Shown in pieces: positions 26,354 through 33,988 of a stretch of DNA of 64,000 bases; within the stretch, counting starts at the first letter, position 1, and every line of letters starts with the position of its first letter. Source of the stretch: Deltaproteobacteria bacterium (GTDB lineage Bacteria; Desulfobacterota; Desulfuromonadia; Geobacterales; Pseudopelobacteraceae); contig JAJXYO010000030.1 of NCBI GenBank assembly GCA_021780495.1, positions 1-64,000 on the forward strand, given 5' to 3'. The translations under genes and the position numbers were made by a program. The notes beneath the pieces were generated by a model. It saw only the letters and a list, made by a program, of their open reading frames with translations, had not been told where the DNA came from and ran no database searches.

Positions 26354-26785
26354 ATGATTCACGAAAAGAAAAGAACATTCAACGAATTTGCTGCCAGCAA
26401 AGGACTGCGCTCCACGCGTCAGCGGGATATTATCCTGGATGTGTTCCTCTCCACTCATCAACATGTCAGCGTCGAAGAGTTGTACCTGAAGGTCAAGGCC
26501 AGTAACCCAGGTGTTGGGCAGGCGACGGTGTACCGTACCCTGAAGCTGTTTGTCGAGGCCGGCCTGGCCCGTGAGGTTCTGCTGCATGATGGGCAGACAC
26601 GCTTCGAACATGTCATGGCGGGTGAACATCATGATCATCTGGTCTGCACCGGTTGCAATGCCATCATAGAGTTTGAAAATGAAACCATAGAAAAACTTCA
26701 GGACGAAATCGCAACACGGCACGGATTTAAGATCAGGAGTCACAAGCTCGAAATTTACGGCCTGTGTGCCAGCTGTAAAGGGTAA
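26354..26785 (+). CDS. fur: Fur family ferric uptake regulator
   Basis: The 143-residue protein has a winged-helix domain (GLRSTRQRDIILDVFLSTHQHVSVEELY ... QATVYRTLKLFVEAGLA). A metal-binding dimerisation domain follows, with EHHDHLVCTGCNAIIEFEN and the second zinc pair CASC at the C-terminus. The position next to feoB and a DtxR-type regulator supports an iron-responsive Fur rather than Zur or PerR. ATG 26354 with AAGGCGG is preferred; the longer frame would start inside the promoter. A terminator separates it from feoB. Confidence 0.9.
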   Translation: MIHEKKRTFNEFAASKGLRSTRQRDIILDVFLSTHQHVSVEELYLKVKASNPGVGQATVYRTLKLFVEAGLAREVLLHDGQTRFEHVMAGEHHDHLVCTGCNAIIEFENETIEKLQDEIATRHGFKIRSHKLEIYGLCASCKG

Positions 26786-26799
26786 TTCCTCCCCTCATA

Positions 26800-26828
26800 C
26801 CCCTCGTTTACAACGAGGGGAGTTTTTT
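26800..26828 (+). terminator. Terminator of fur
   Basis: CCCCTCGTT (26800-26808) with AACGAGGGG (26812-26820), a 3-nt loop, then AGTTTTTTT. Confidence 0.88.
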
Positions 26829-26839
26829 TGCCGGTAAAA

Positions 26840-26854
26840 TGAAAATGATTATCA
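26840..26854 (+). promoter_or_regulatory. Fur box upstream of feoB
   Basis: TGAAAATGATTATCA matches the 7-1-7 Fur consensus TGATAAT-N-ATTATCA at 13 of 14 symmetric positions. It lies 22 bases before the feoB start and directly after the fur terminator, so iron-loaded Fur probably represses feoB. Confidence 0.7.
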
Positions 26855-26875
26855 AAAGCAGGAAAGGGTGGTTGT

Positions 26876-28861
26876 ATGGCAACATGTTGTGATAAACGGT
26901 CTGAAATTCCACATAACAGCGATAACATCAAGCGGGTAGCTCTGGTGGGCAATCCCAATGTAGGCAAGAGCGTACTCTTCAATGCCCTGACCGGCGCCTA
27001 TGTGACCGTATCCAATTACCCGGGGACCTCGGTCGAGGTTTCCCGCGGCAACGCAAGCATTGATGGCGAGACGTGGCAGGTGATCGATACCCCCGGCATG
27101 TACTCGATCCATACCATTACCGAGGAGGAACGGGTTGCCCGTGAAATCCTGCTGAACGAGTCGCCCGATGTGGTGCTGCACGTGCTCGACGCCCGCAACC
27201 TGGAGCGGATGCTGGCCATGACAATCCAGTTGATCGAAGCCGGCCTGCCGGTCGTTCTGGTCGTTAACATCATGGATGAGGCTGAACGGATGGGGCTTAC
27301 GATCGATCTGGATCTGTTGCAGCAGCGGCTGGGGATTCCGGTAATCGGAGCTGCCACGGCCCGTAAGCGGGGCCTGGATGAGATTCGCAGGGCAGTGCTT
27401 GACTATCGTCGCGGAACCCCGGGCCATTTCGCCTACAGCCGCCTGTTGGAGAAGGATATTGCGCTGGTCACGCAGCATATGAGCGGCTCCTACATCCTGT
27501 CACGCAAATCTCTGGCGCTGTTGCTGTTGCAGCAGGATGAAGAAATCACCGCCTTGTTCAAACAGTGGGATCGTGAAGGGTATGCGGAACTGGCCGAAAA
27601 GGTGCGCGAGATCGCCTTTGAACGCCGCGAATCGTTTCACCTCGACCTGTCGCTGGAGCGGAAAGATATTGTTCGAAAGCTGATCAAGGATGTGATCGTT
27701 GCACCGGAAAAACGGGTAATTACCTGGGCTGAACGGGTCTCAACCTTGGCGGTGCGACCTGTGACAGGCATACCGCTGCTGCTGATTGTGCTCTACTTCG
27801 GTCTTTACAAGTTCGTGGGCCAGTTTGGCGCCGGTACGGTGGTCGATTTTCTGGAAAAACGGCTCTTCGAGGCGCTCTTCAACCCCTGGATTACCGGCGT
27901 CGTCAAAGCGATCATCCCCTGGGCGATCATCCAGGAGCTGTTTGTCGGCGAATACGGGATTATTACCCTGGGTATCCGCTATGCGGTCGGCATCATACTG
28001 CCGATCGTGGCCACCTTCTTCATCTTCTTCTCCTTCCTGGAAGACACCGGCTATTTTCCGCGCCTGGCATTGCTGGTCGATCGCCTGTTCAAATATATCG
28101 GACTGACAGGCAGGGCGGTCATCCCGATGGTGCTCGGTTTCGGTTGCGACACCATGGCGACCATGGTGACCCGTACCCTGGAGACAACCCGCGAGCGGAT
28201 CATCGCCACGTTGCTGTTGGCGCTGGCGATTCCCTGTTCAGCACAGCTGGGCGTCATCCTGGGGCTGCTTTCAAAGGCGCCTGGTGCGCTGATGGTCTGG
28301 GGAGTGTGCATGCTGCTGCTCTTCATTGTGGTTGGCCTGCTGGCCTCAAAGATCATGCCGGGTGAGTCCCCCATGTTCTACATGGAGCTGCCGCCCATGC
28401 GCATGCCGCAGCTCGGTAACGTTCTGACCAAGACCTATACCCGTATGCAGTGGTATTTCATGGAGATCCTGCCATTGTTCATCCTGGCCTCGGTGCTGCT
28501 CTGGCTGGGCAAGGTAACCGGTTTCTTTGAGAAGATGATCGAAGCCATGACCCCGGTGATGGCGTCGATAGGTCTGCCGAAGGAAACAGCGGTAGCCTTC
28601 ATCTTCGGCTTTTTTCGTCGCGATTATGGGGCGGCCGGTCTCTATGACCTGCAGTCCAAAGGACTGATGAATGCCCGCCAACTGACGGTGGCAGCAGTGA
28701 CCCTGACCCTGTTTATCCCCTGTATCGCTCAGTTCATGGTGATGAAGAACGAACGCGGCTGGAAGACGGCCAGTGCTATCGGCGTTTTCGTGAGCCTGTT
28801 TGCCTACGGTAGCGGTTTTCTGCTCAACAAGTTGCTGTTGCTGACGGGAATGCTGGCGTGA
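26876..28861 (+). CDS. feoB: Ferrous iron transporter FeoB
   Basis: Inner-membrane Fe(II) importer of 661 residues. The N-terminal G domain has G1 GNPNVGKS (25-32), the DTPG motif and the NIMDEA base-recognition motif. A helical insertion follows. The membrane part contains Gate motifs (PVTGIPLLLIVLYFGLYKFVG, GFGCDTMATMVTRTLETTRER with its conserved Cys) and a second gate region LPKETAVAFIFGFFRRDYGAAGLYDL. It is shorter than the 770-residue E. coli protein but within the family range. The Fur box lies just upstream. Neighbouring genes encode a Cys-rich protein and a DtxR-FeoA fusion. Confidence 0.95.
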   Translation: MATCCDKRSEIPHNSDNIKRVALVGNPNVGKSVLFNALTGAYVTVSNYPGTSVEVSRGNASIDGETWQVIDTPGMYSIHTITEEERVAREILLNESPDVVLHVLDARNLERMLAMTIQLIEAGLPVVLVVNIMDEAERMGLTIDLDLLQQRLGIPVIGAATARKRGLDEIRRAVLDYRRGTPGHFAYSRLLEKDIALVTQHMSGSYILSRKSLALLLLQQDEEITALFKQWDREGYAELAEKVREIAFERRESFHLDLSLERKDIVRKLIKDVIVAPEKRVITWAERVSTLAVRPVTGIPLLLIVLYFGLYKFVGQFGAGTVVDFLEKRLFEALFNPWITGVVKAIIPWAIIQELFVGEYGIITLGIRYAVGIILPIVATFFIFFSFLEDTGYFPRLALLVDRLFKYIGLTGRAVIPMVLGFGCDTMATMVTRTLETTRERIIATLLLALAIPCSAQLGVILGLLSKAPGALMVWGVCMLLLFIVVGLLASKIMPGESPMFYMELPPMRMPQLGNVLTKTYTRMQWYFMEILPLFILASVLLWLGKVTGFFEKMIEAMTPVMASIGLPKETAVAFIFGFFRRDYGAAGLYDLQSKGLMNARQLTVAAVTLTLFIPCIAQFMVMKNERGWKTASAIGVFVSLFAYGSGFLLNKLLLLTGMLA

Positions 28862-28871
28862 GTGACGTAGG

Positions 28872-28933
28872 CTTTGACTCCGCTCAGCCGACTCCTTTAC
28901 TCCTCTGTCCTGGTTCCCTGAGCGGAGTCGAAG
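28872..28933. repeat. REP-like palindrome between feoB and the Cys-rich gene
   Basis: CTTTGACTCCGCTCAG (28872-28887) and CTGAGCGGAGTCGAAG (28918-28933) are inverted 16-mers with one mismatch that is a wobble in RNA, separated by 30 bases. The TTCGACTCCGCTCAG core is typical of dispersed palindromic repeats in many bacteria. It sits inside the probable feo transcript and could protect or attenuate mRNA. Confidence 0.6.
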
Positions 28934-28958
28934 GGGATATACGGAAAGGGAGGTACCC

Positions 28959-29153
28959 ATGAAATGCGGATTCTGCGGACATGAGTTTGGCGAGGGAGAT
29001 GGCAAAAAGAGCTGCGGCGGTTGTCCCGGCGGTTGTCACAGTATCCATTGTCCTCGCTGCAACTACAAGAACCCGTTGGAGCCGGGACTGATTAAATCCA
29101 TCAAAAAGCTGTTGGTTAAGAATGACATCCATACCGATAAAGGGGATACATAA
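28959..29153 (+). CDS. Small cysteine-rich protein of the feo operon
   Basis: The 64-residue soluble protein has seven cysteines. They form Cys-x2-Cys pairs at 3-6, 19-22 and 31-34, plus Cys26-His27, so one or two zinc or iron-sulfur sites are possible. The C-terminal half is basic (LIKSIKKLLVKND). It has no membrane segment, so it is not the classical FeoB-associated Cys-rich membrane protein. It lies between feoB and the DtxR-FeoA gene, whose start overlaps its stop by one base. Similar genes occur at this place in Geobacter relatives. Role unknown; an accessory to FeoB or an iron sensor is plausible. Confidence 0.75.
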   Translation: MKCGFCGHEFGEGDGKKSCGGCPGGCHSIHCPRCNYKNPLEPGLIKSIKKLLVKNDIHTDKGDT

Positions 29154-29797
29154 TGAAATTATCCGAAAAAGCGGAAGAGATTCTGGAGGCGCTCTGGGTG
29201 GCGGTGGAAGAGGAGGGGCAGGCCTTTCTGGATCCCGATACAATGGGGTTCCCGGTCGATGATCCGTCCTATCGGGAACTGACCGGGCATGCCTTTATTG
29301 AGGTCCGCCAGGGTATGGTATATTTGCGCACCGAAGGACGCGAAGAGGGGAAAAATACCATCCGTCGCCACCGCTTGGCGGAACGCCTGATGATGGATGT
29401 GCTCAACATCCGTGGCGAGGATGGTGACCACCGGGCCTGTCAGTTCGAGCACCTGTTGAACGAAGGTGTCGACGCCAAGGTCTGCACCATGCTCAATCAC
29501 CCCACCACCTGTCCCCACGGTAAACCGATTCCGCCAGGGGTTTGCTGCGATGAGGCGCGGGCTAAGGGGGATCTGGGGATCGTGCCGCTGACCGAGTTCA
29601 AATCCGGGCAGGAGGGCGAGATCGCCTACATCCAGACCGAGGATAACAAAAAGATGCAGAAGCTGATGGCCATGGGGGTCCTGCCGGGCAACAAGATCAC
29701 CCTGGTGCAGTCGTTCCCCTCCTACATCTTCCGGGTGGGATATTCCGAGTTTGCCATCGACACGAACCTGGCCAAGGAGATCTTTGTCAGGAAATAA
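29153..29797 (+). CDS. DtxR/IdeR-type regulator fused to a FeoA domain
   Basis: The 214-residue protein has an N-terminal DtxR-like winged helix and dimerisation helices (MKLSEKAEEILEALWV ... RRHRLAERLMMDVLNIRGED ... CQFEHLLNEGVDAKVCTML). The region NHPTTCPHGKPIPPGVCCDEA is typical of DtxR metal-binding segments. A C-terminal FeoA/SH3-like domain starts near residue 142 (EFKSGQEGEIAYI ... MGVLPGNKITLVQSFPSYIFRVG). Its site in the feo operon suggests it senses Fe(II). Several cysteines (about residues 96, 111, 120, 131 and 132) may add ligands. Some family members act as activators or repressors; the direction cannot be told. Confidence 0.85.
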   Translation: MKLSEKAEEILEALWVAVEEEGQAFLDPDTMGFPVDDPSYRELTGHAFIEVRQGMVYLRTEGREEGKNTIRRHRLAERLMMDVLNIRGEDGDHRACQFEHLLNEGVDAKVCTMLNHPTTCPHGKPIPPGVCCDEARAKGDLGIVPLTEFKSGQEGEIAYIQTEDNKKMQKLMAMGVLPGNKITLVQSFPSYIFRVGYSEFAIDTNLAKEIFVRK

Positions 29798-29818
29798 CCT
29801 TCAGCAGAGCCTGGAAGG

Positions 29819-29858
29819 TTGACAAGCTAGTGATTCGGAATCTAATATGTTCGAATCA
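29819..29858 (+). promoter_or_regulatory. apgM promoter with flanking inverted repeat
   Basis: TTGACA (29819-29824) and TAATAT (29843-29848) are 18 bases apart. TGATTCG (29831-29837) and CGAATCA (29852-29858) form a perfect inverted repeat around the -10 box, a candidate operator. Confidence 0.5.
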
Positions 29859-29880
29859 TTTTGTGACATGAAAGGCTTTT

Positions 29881-31074
29881 ATGAAGATCATCATTCTCCT
29901 CGGCGACGGTATGTCGGACGTGACATACAGCGAGTTAGACAATAAATCACCACTGCAGGCCGCAAAAACCCCAAACATGGATTTCATGGCGCAGCACGGC
30001 AAGGTCGGCCTGGCCAATACCGTGCCTGACGGTCTGCCGCCCGGCAGCGATGTCGCCAACCTCTCGGTCTTCGGTTATGATCCACGCAGCTGCTATACCG
30101 GCCGCTCGCCGCTGGAGGCGATCAGTATGGGTGTCGCGCTCGGTCCTGATGACGTAGCCTTCCGCATGAACCTTGTCACCATCAAAGCCCACGGCAGCAA
30201 GCTCTACATGGAGGACTTCTCCGCCGGCCACATCTCCACGGAAGAGGCGCGCGAGCTGGTTGAGACACTACAGAAGGAGCTGGGCAGCGCCGAGATCGAA
30301 TTCCACCCCGGTGTCGGCTATCGTCACCTGATGGTCTGGCGAAACGGCAAGGACGGCATGCGTTCCACGCCACCGCACGATATCACTGCCAAGGCCATAC
30401 TGGAACACCTGCCCAAGGGGGATGGGGCCGACAGGCTTATCAATATCATGAATTCCTGCCAGATGGTGCTGCATGATCACCCCGTCAATCGAAAACGCAA
30501 GGAAGCCGGCCTGTTGCCGGCCAATTCGGCCTGGCTGTGGGGTCACGGTAAAACCCCGAACATTGTCACCTACCGGGAAAAATTTGGTCTGAGCGGTGCA
30601 GTCATTTCGGCTGTCGACCTGATCAAGGGGATCGGCGTGTGTGCCGGACTGGATATCATCAACGTCGAGGGTGCCACCGGATACATCGACACGAATTATC
30701 TCGGCAAGGCTCAGGCCGCTCTGACTGCTTTGGAGGATCACGATTTCGTCTACGTACATGTCGAGGCACCTGATGAGGCTTCGCATGCCGGCCGGATGGA
30801 TCACAAGATCCAGGCCATCGAGGACTTTGACCGGCTGGTGGCCGGTACGGTACTGGAGGGAATCAAGAAGTTTGGCGAGTATGCTGTCCTTTGTACCCCG
30901 GATCATCCAACCCCCGTTCACCTGATGACCCATACCTCTGAGCCGGTACCGTTTATCATCTATCGCGGCGGTGAAGATCAGGGTAACGGCGCATCATCTT
31001 ACGACGAGCAGCAGGCCAAGGCGGCTGGCCTGGTCGTTGAGGGGCATCTGTTGATGGGGATGTTGTTGAAATAG
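29881..31074 (+). CDS. apgM: 2,3-bisphosphoglycerate-independent phosphoglycerate mutase, archaeal type
   Basis: Interconverts 3- and 2-phosphoglycerate in glycolysis and gluconeogenesis. The 397-residue protein belongs to the alkaline-phosphatase superfamily ApgM group, not the larger GpmI. It has the N-terminal metal site LLGDGMSD, the phosphorylated Ser region PPGSDVANLSVFGYDP, LWGHGKTPN, EAPDEASHAGRMDHKI, and the C-terminal metal-binding CTPDHPTPVHLMTHT. A weak AAAGG precedes the ATG. A strong symmetric terminator follows. Confidence 0.92.
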   Translation: MKIIILLGDGMSDVTYSELDNKSPLQAAKTPNMDFMAQHGKVGLANTVPDGLPPGSDVANLSVFGYDPRSCYTGRSPLEAISMGVALGPDDVAFRMNLVTIKAHGSKLYMEDFSAGHISTEEARELVETLQKELGSAEIEFHPGVGYRHLMVWRNGKDGMRSTPPHDITAKAILEHLPKGDGADRLINIMNSCQMVLHDHPVNRKRKEAGLLPANSAWLWGHGKTPNIVTYREKFGLSGAVISAVDLIKGIGVCAGLDIINVEGATGYIDTNYLGKAQAALTALEDHDFVYVHVEAPDEASHAGRMDHKIQAIEDFDRLVAGTVLEGIKKFGEYAVLCTPDHPTPVHLMTHTSEPVPFIIYRGGEDQGNGASSYDEQQAKAAGLVVEGHLLMGMLLK

Positions 31075-31089
31075 CCCGGCAAAGATATG

Positions 31090-31132
31090 GTTCAACAAAA
31101 AGGCATCCGATTCGGATGCCTTTTTGTTGAAC
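31090..31132. terminator. Bidirectional terminator between apgM and the FecR/DUF6600 gene
   Basis: A 43-bp almost perfect palindrome (GTTCAACAAAAAGGCATCCGA and complement) with A and T tracts on both sides of the GC core, between convergent genes. Confidence 0.9.
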
Positions 31133-31136
31133 GTAG

Positions 31137-32855
31137 TTACCTGCGTTCTTTTTCCGTATGTTCCTTTGCCCTGTCGCCCGCTTTATCCGGCGTTGTCACC
31201 TTCCAGATCTTTTTCTGTTTGATCTCTTTGGGCGCACGCTCTCCACGCTGGGGTGTTGTTTCAGAGGGGGCCATGCCGGGCGTGTTCCCTCGTTTTGGCC
31301 GCTCCGGGCGCTGTGGTGCGTTGCCGGGGACAGCGGGAAGCGGTTGAGGTTCCGGTCGCTGTGCTACGGGTGGCTGCACGTATCCATCGCGTTTTGCCGG
31401 AATATCATGACGCCGGGCGCCAGGATCGGTTCTGATGCCATGCGGCAGAACAGCCGGATAGCCAGGGCGTTTTTCCTGGACTGGCGGTGGCATAATCGGC
31501 ACGGAGGTCGCCGGTGTTGTTTGCGGCCGGCGGAATACCGGGTTTGATTCAGGCGCTATCCGCGGGAACCGGTTGCGTAATTCACGGCTGTCACGATACT
31601 CGATGCGGGGCGGGACCACTCTGGTAGGAGGCTGCCTGGTTACAGGCATGCGTGTTTCCCGCAATGGCTTGAAATGCGGGCTGCCGATAGAGACAGATAC
31701 TGAAAACGACGTCGTGCGGGTCGGCCGCTGAATGACGGTTCTCCCTCTCAGAAAATCGTTTTGCCGTACAACGGATAGCCCCCCAGGGGTGTACCGGTTC
31801 CGGTAGACAACTGTTGCGGGGTTGACGTTCACGTTGTTGATGGTTGCACTGTTCCGGCCATAGTTTCTATGACCATAGAATATCTCTCCGGGGGCCAAGG
31901 GGGTCCAGCCGACGAGGTTGCCGGTAGTGTACCATCCCACGTAGCCAGGTCCCCAATATACATCTCCACGGGCTGGCGGTACCCAACACCATCCAATACC
32001 CGCTACAACTGCCCAGCGGCCATAGTGATACGGTACCCAACCCCAGTTTTCATCGGAAACCCACACGTAATCGTCACCTTTCCAGATCCAGTGCCCGCTG
32101 CGATAGGGAGCCCAATCGTCAGACAGGATTACGGTTGGCCGCCAGACCATGCCGTATTCCGGAACACGTACCCAGGTGCCGTTTGTATCAAGATCTGCTG
32201 CCTGACCGCGCAACTCATCGGGAAGATAGTAATCGCTCCTGGCAGATCGTAACTGGGCGCGATCCCGTTCCATATTCCATATTTCCCAGCTGTCCTCCGG
32301 ATAGAGTGGCAGGATTTCACTCTGCCCCTCATCAAGCGTAATTTGTTCGCCGGCGTGTACGTTTGTGCGGTTGCCATTGCCTTCCACGTAGGCCGTCCCT
32401 TCGAATATGGCAACATCCTCTTGACTGTCTGGGAGCATGTCTATCCCAAGCCGGGTGCGTGCAGCCGGAAGTACGCTGGTGTCGTTGGCATCTATCTGCA
32501 GAGAGTCAATGCCGCTCGCCTGGGACGCCATCAGGTATAGCCTTCCGCTTGCCAGGTGCAGATGGGTGAAGCCATCCGCATTGGCAAGCAGGTCAAGCTG
32601 CGAACCGCCATCCAGACGTACCACGGTACCATCCGGAAATTGAATCTCTACCCTGCTGTCATCGGGACACCAAACCGAATCACCTTCGTCAACAGGGGTG
32701 TTGACGGAAGCGTACAGCCACTCAGCATCGTCAGGCGTTCGGAACATGACATTGCCATCCACGAATCGGATATTGGCTGGTCCGATGATGCCGGCCTGCG
32801 ACAGCGTAGGAGCTGCGAACAGCACCGCCAGGCAAATCCAGATTATTCGTTTCAT
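31137..32855 (-). CDS. Exported FecR-domain / DUF6600 protein with Pro/Arg-rich tail
   Basis: The 572-residue protein has a signal peptide (MKRIIWICLAVLFAAPTLSQ, cleavage near AG). A FecR-like domain follows (about 25-180, with VEIQFPDGTVVRLDGGSQLDL and an AGEQITLDEG end), then DUF6600 Trp/Tyr-rich repeats (GTWVRVPEYGMVWRPTV, YRSGHWIWKGDDYVWVSDENWGWVPYHYGRW, VYWGPGYVGWY). The low-complexity tail from about 400 is rich in Pro, Arg and Gln. It is probably cell-surface or periplasmic, and its function is unknown. The start at 32855 has GAGGAGG. Confidence 0.78.
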   Translation of the reverse strand: MKRIIWICLAVLFAAPTLSQAGIIGPANIRFVDGNVMFRTPDDAEWLYASVNTPVDEGDSVWCPDDSRVEIQFPDGTVVRLDGGSQLDLLANADGFTHLHLASGRLYLMASQASGIDSLQIDANDTSVLPAARTRLGIDMLPDSQEDVAIFEGTAYVEGNGNRTNVHAGEQITLDEGQSEILPLYPEDSWEIWNMERDRAQLRSARSDYYLPDELRGQAADLDTNGTWVRVPEYGMVWRPTVILSDDWAPYRSGHWIWKGDDYVWVSDENWGWVPYHYGRWAVVAGIGWCWVPPARGDVYWGPGYVGWYTTGNLVGWTPLAPGEIFYGHRNYGRNSATINNVNVNPATVVYRNRYTPGGLSVVRQNDFLRGRTVIQRPTRTTSFSVSVSIGSPHFKPLRETRMPVTRQPPTRVVPPRIEYRDSRELRNRFPRIAPESNPVFRRPQTTPATSVPIMPPPVQEKRPGYPAVLPHGIRTDPGARRHDIPAKRDGYVQPPVAQRPEPQPLPAVPGNAPQRPERPKRGNTPGMAPSETTPQRGERAPKEIKQKKIWKVTTPDKAGDRAKEHTEKERR

Positions 32856-32992
32856 TGTTTTCCTCCTCGGCCAGTGGGGGCACTCTCTGGTTCTCTCTTC
32901 CGCAACAAACATGCCGCTAATGAGCTCCAGGTATATCAAGCGGTTGCGGTGAGGTTGCCTGCTATTATGCCGCAAATGAGGTACCAGGTATG

Positions 32993-33877
32993 CTATTTGA
33001 AGTTGTCGATGATCCAACGTGCAATGCTGCGCTTGCCCGGAAGCAAAGGTAGCTCGTCTGAGCGGAACCAGCGCGCATCCTCAAGCTCGTTCAAATCAAC
33101 GCAGATATCTCCAGCCTCGTAATCGGCTACAAAACCAGCCATGAGCTGCGCCGGGAACGGCCAGTTCTGGCTCCCGACGTAGCGCACATTGCATACCTCA
33201 ATGCCGGTCTCTTCTCTGATCTCCCGGATGGCACATTCCTCAAGCGATTCGCCAAAATCGAGGAAACCTGCCACCAGACTGTATCTGCCCGCAACCCATT
33301 CAGCTTTGCGGGTTAACAACAGTTCGTCGCCGCGCTTGACCAGCACGATGGCGCAGGGGTGGATATGTGGATAATGTTCGACGTTGCAGACGTTGCAGTG
33401 TCTGCCCCAGGTGCCGGGAATAGTTTCCGTAAACGCGCCGCAACGTGAGCAGTGCCGGCTTTGCCGGTCCCAGTGCAGAATCTGTTTTGCCATCCCTGCC
33501 AGCGTCAGGGTTTGGATGTCCATGGATTCATCGCTGGCGTTGAAATCTTTGCATACGAAAGGCGGGGGTGGTGTCAGGTTACTGTCGGCAGAGACAACCC
33601 GCAACGGTTTTCCGCGCCATGAACCGATACAGATCGAAGGGTGCTTTGCAACCAGCCAATCTGGTAATGAGCCGTGCGGGAGTTTCAGTCCGGTGTGTGT
33701 CTCTTCGAGAATCGTAGCGGTACCCTGGATGATGACCCAATAGCATTCTGCCGTTTGGAGCTCTGAAGCAGGAGCGCGAAATTCAAATTCGGCTTTTACC
33801 GAAGAAAAGTTGAATGGTAGATTGACGGCTTCCGGGTATGCTACTTCTTGGCACGCTGGTTCTATTCCGGTTGTCAT
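32993..33877 (-). CDS. nudC: NAD(+)/NADH pyrophosphatase or RNA decapping hydrolase NudC
   Basis: Nudix enzyme that cleaves NADH or removes NAD caps from RNA. The 294-residue protein has a zinc ribbon (HCSRCGAF ... HCNVCNVEHYPHIHP), a Nudix box GFLDFGESLEECAIREIREETGIEV, and the NudC hallmark SQNWPFPAQLMAGF (consensus SQPWPFPxS) downstream. The ATG at 33877 has GAGG six bases upstream; upstream in-frame Met codons lack a site. Divergent from mltG. Confidence 0.92.
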   Translation of the reverse strand: MTTGIEPACQEVAYPEAVNLPFNFSSVKAEFEFRAPASELQTAECYWVIIQGTATILEETHTGLKLPHGSLPDWLVAKHPSICIGSWRGKPLRVVSADSNLTPPPPFVCKDFNASDESMDIQTLTLAGMAKQILHWDRQSRHCSRCGAFTETIPGTWGRHCNVCNVEHYPHIHPCAIVLVKRGDELLLTRKAEWVAGRYSLVAGFLDFGESLEECAIREIREETGIEVCNVRYVGSQNWPFPAQLMAGFVADYEAGDICVDLNELEDARWFRSDELPLLPGKRSIARWIIDNFK

Positions 33878-33988
33878 GGTCGTCCTCATCTCTGGGGAAA
33901 GTTTGGGATAGTTGATAGCATAACACAAAATCAAGCTGTGTTGCTTCCTAGACTTGACTCGTGGTCAGTTTATCAACATAATGTCTCA

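Noticed and set aside
28346-29005. A 219-residue minus-strand open frame over the end of feoB
   Set aside because: Shadow of feoB and the Cys-rich gene; His/Gln-rich composition typical of reversed coding sequence.
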